Shown one piece after another: positions 6,336 to 6,758 of a stretch of DNA of 6,758 nt. Position numbers and translations under genes: made by a program. The stretch covers positions 1 through 6,758 of the forward strand of contig JAFKKQ010000294.1 of assembly GCA_017304505.1 (NCBI GenBank), in the 5' to 3' direction. Positions within the stretch are counted from its first letter, which is position 1. Each line of letters starts with the position of its first letter. The DNA comes from Hyphomicrobiales bacterium (GTDB lineage: Bacteria > Pseudomonadota > Alphaproteobacteria > Rhizobiales > Xanthobacteraceae). Under the pieces are notes generated by a model that saw only the letters and a list, made by a program, of their open reading frames with translations, searched no databases and was not told the DNA's origin.

Positions 6336-6758
6336 CTATGCGGTTTGTCGGGAAACGCTGTGCAACCCGGCCAGCGCCGGCTCCAGGAGTGCGTCGGCGC
6401 CGGGAGCCGAATAGACCGCATAGACGGGAGAAGCGAAACGCGCCGCGCCGGGCACGATATGAAGCTGCCCGGATGCGAGATATGGCTGGATGGCGTGGAC
6501 CCGGAAGTAACCGGAGCCGCCGGCGGCGAGAATGTAGCCCAGCCCAAGTGGACCGAGGTTGACGTGCAGTCCCGGTGTGGCATCGGGAAAGCTGACGTCG
6601 TGGCGAAGCGCGAAATCCGGTCCCCAATCGACGTGCACATAATCTTTGTCCGACGAAGCGTGTGACGCCGGATCGGTCGTCACCAGCACCAATTCTTCTT
6701 CGCGCAGCAGGTCGATCATCAGGCCGGGCCGGTGCTGGGGCGCATACATGATCGCGAC
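6336..6758 (-). CDS. LysR-type transcriptional regulator, C-terminal part (truncated by the window edge)
   Basis: The visible 140 residues match the effector-binding (periplasmic-binding-protein-like) half of LysR regulators; the N-terminal winged helix-turn-helix lies beyond the right edge. The frame is open to base 6758 and stops at TAG (6338-6336). Telling features are the first subdomain segment YAPQHRPGLMIDLLREEELVLVTTDP, the later HVNLGPLGLGYILAAGGSGYFRV, corresponding to the hinge and second-subdomain region where effector selectivity resides, and a C-terminal PVYAVYSAPGADALLEPALAGL stretch typical of the end of the fold. LysR proteins usually control a divergent neighbour or their own gene, so its targets probably lie beyond the window. 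It points the same way as the autotransporter esterase but is separated from it by about 500 bases of repeats and leader. The effector cannot be named. Family confidence is good but rests on half the protein. Confidence 0.8.
   Translation of the reverse strand, partial: VAIMYAPQHRPGLMIDLLREEELVLVTTDPASHASSDKDYVHVDWGPDFALRHDVSFPDATPGLHVNLGPLGLGYILAAGGSGYFRVHAIQPYLASGQLHIVPGAARFASPVYAVYSAPGADALLEPALAGLHSVSRQTA

Noticed and set aside
1..6758. CRISPR arrays, tRNA or rRNA genes, transposase genes, prophage or toxin-antitoxin genes
   Set aside because: I looked for regularly spaced repeats, cloverleaf patterns and the relevant protein motifs on both strands and found none.

Overview
The window is GC-rich coding DNA that looks like the chromosome of an alphaproteobacterium, most likely of the Bradyrhizobium/Rhodopseudomonas/Afipia/Nitrobacter group. 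The grounds are the base composition, the style of the proteins, and a cluster of short palindromic intergenic repeats of a kind I recall from that group. The genus is an inference; no rRNA or other marker gene is present.

Layout from left to right. (1) Bases 1-1440, + strand: the C-terminal half of an RND-type efflux permease, running in from the left edge. Its reading frame is broken by a 31-bp near-perfect tandem duplication (728-789); deleting one copy restores a continuous frame. (2) Bases 1441-1608: a gap with a GC-rich imperfect hairpin and, at its right end, a 14-bp tandem duplication covering the ribosome-binding site and start codon of the next gene. (3) Bases 1609-2226, + strand: folE, GTP cyclohydrolase I, with all zinc ligands. 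(4) Bases 2244-3770, + strand: a Rieske [2Fe-2S] plus FAD/NAD(P) oxidoreductase of the AIFM3-like type, 17 bases after folE and almost certainly cotranscribed with it. (5) Bases 3793-5829, - strand: a secreted SGNH/GDSL esterase fused to a C-terminal autotransporter beta-barrel, convergent with the oxidoreductase and ending 22 bases from it. (6) Bases 5830-6335: a non-coding stretch. Its left part is relatively AT-rich and should hold the esterase promoter; its right part holds a run of at least five hairpins. (7) Bases 6336-6758, - strand: the C-terminal effector-binding part of a LysR-type regulator that runs off the right edge.

How the genes work together: folE and the Rieske oxidoreductase form the only clear operon, pairing the first step of pterin synthesis with a redox protein whose substrate cannot be read from sequence. 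The autotransporter is an outer-membrane, surface-displayed hydrolase on its own transcript. The LysR fragment lies upstream of it on the same strand but is separated by about 500 bases of repeats, so a regulatory link is only possible, not shown. No new multi-gene system is evident. The most noteworthy features are the two small frame-changing tandem duplications, one breaking the pump and one creating a five-codon leader that overlaps the folE start, and the folE-oxidoreductase pairing.
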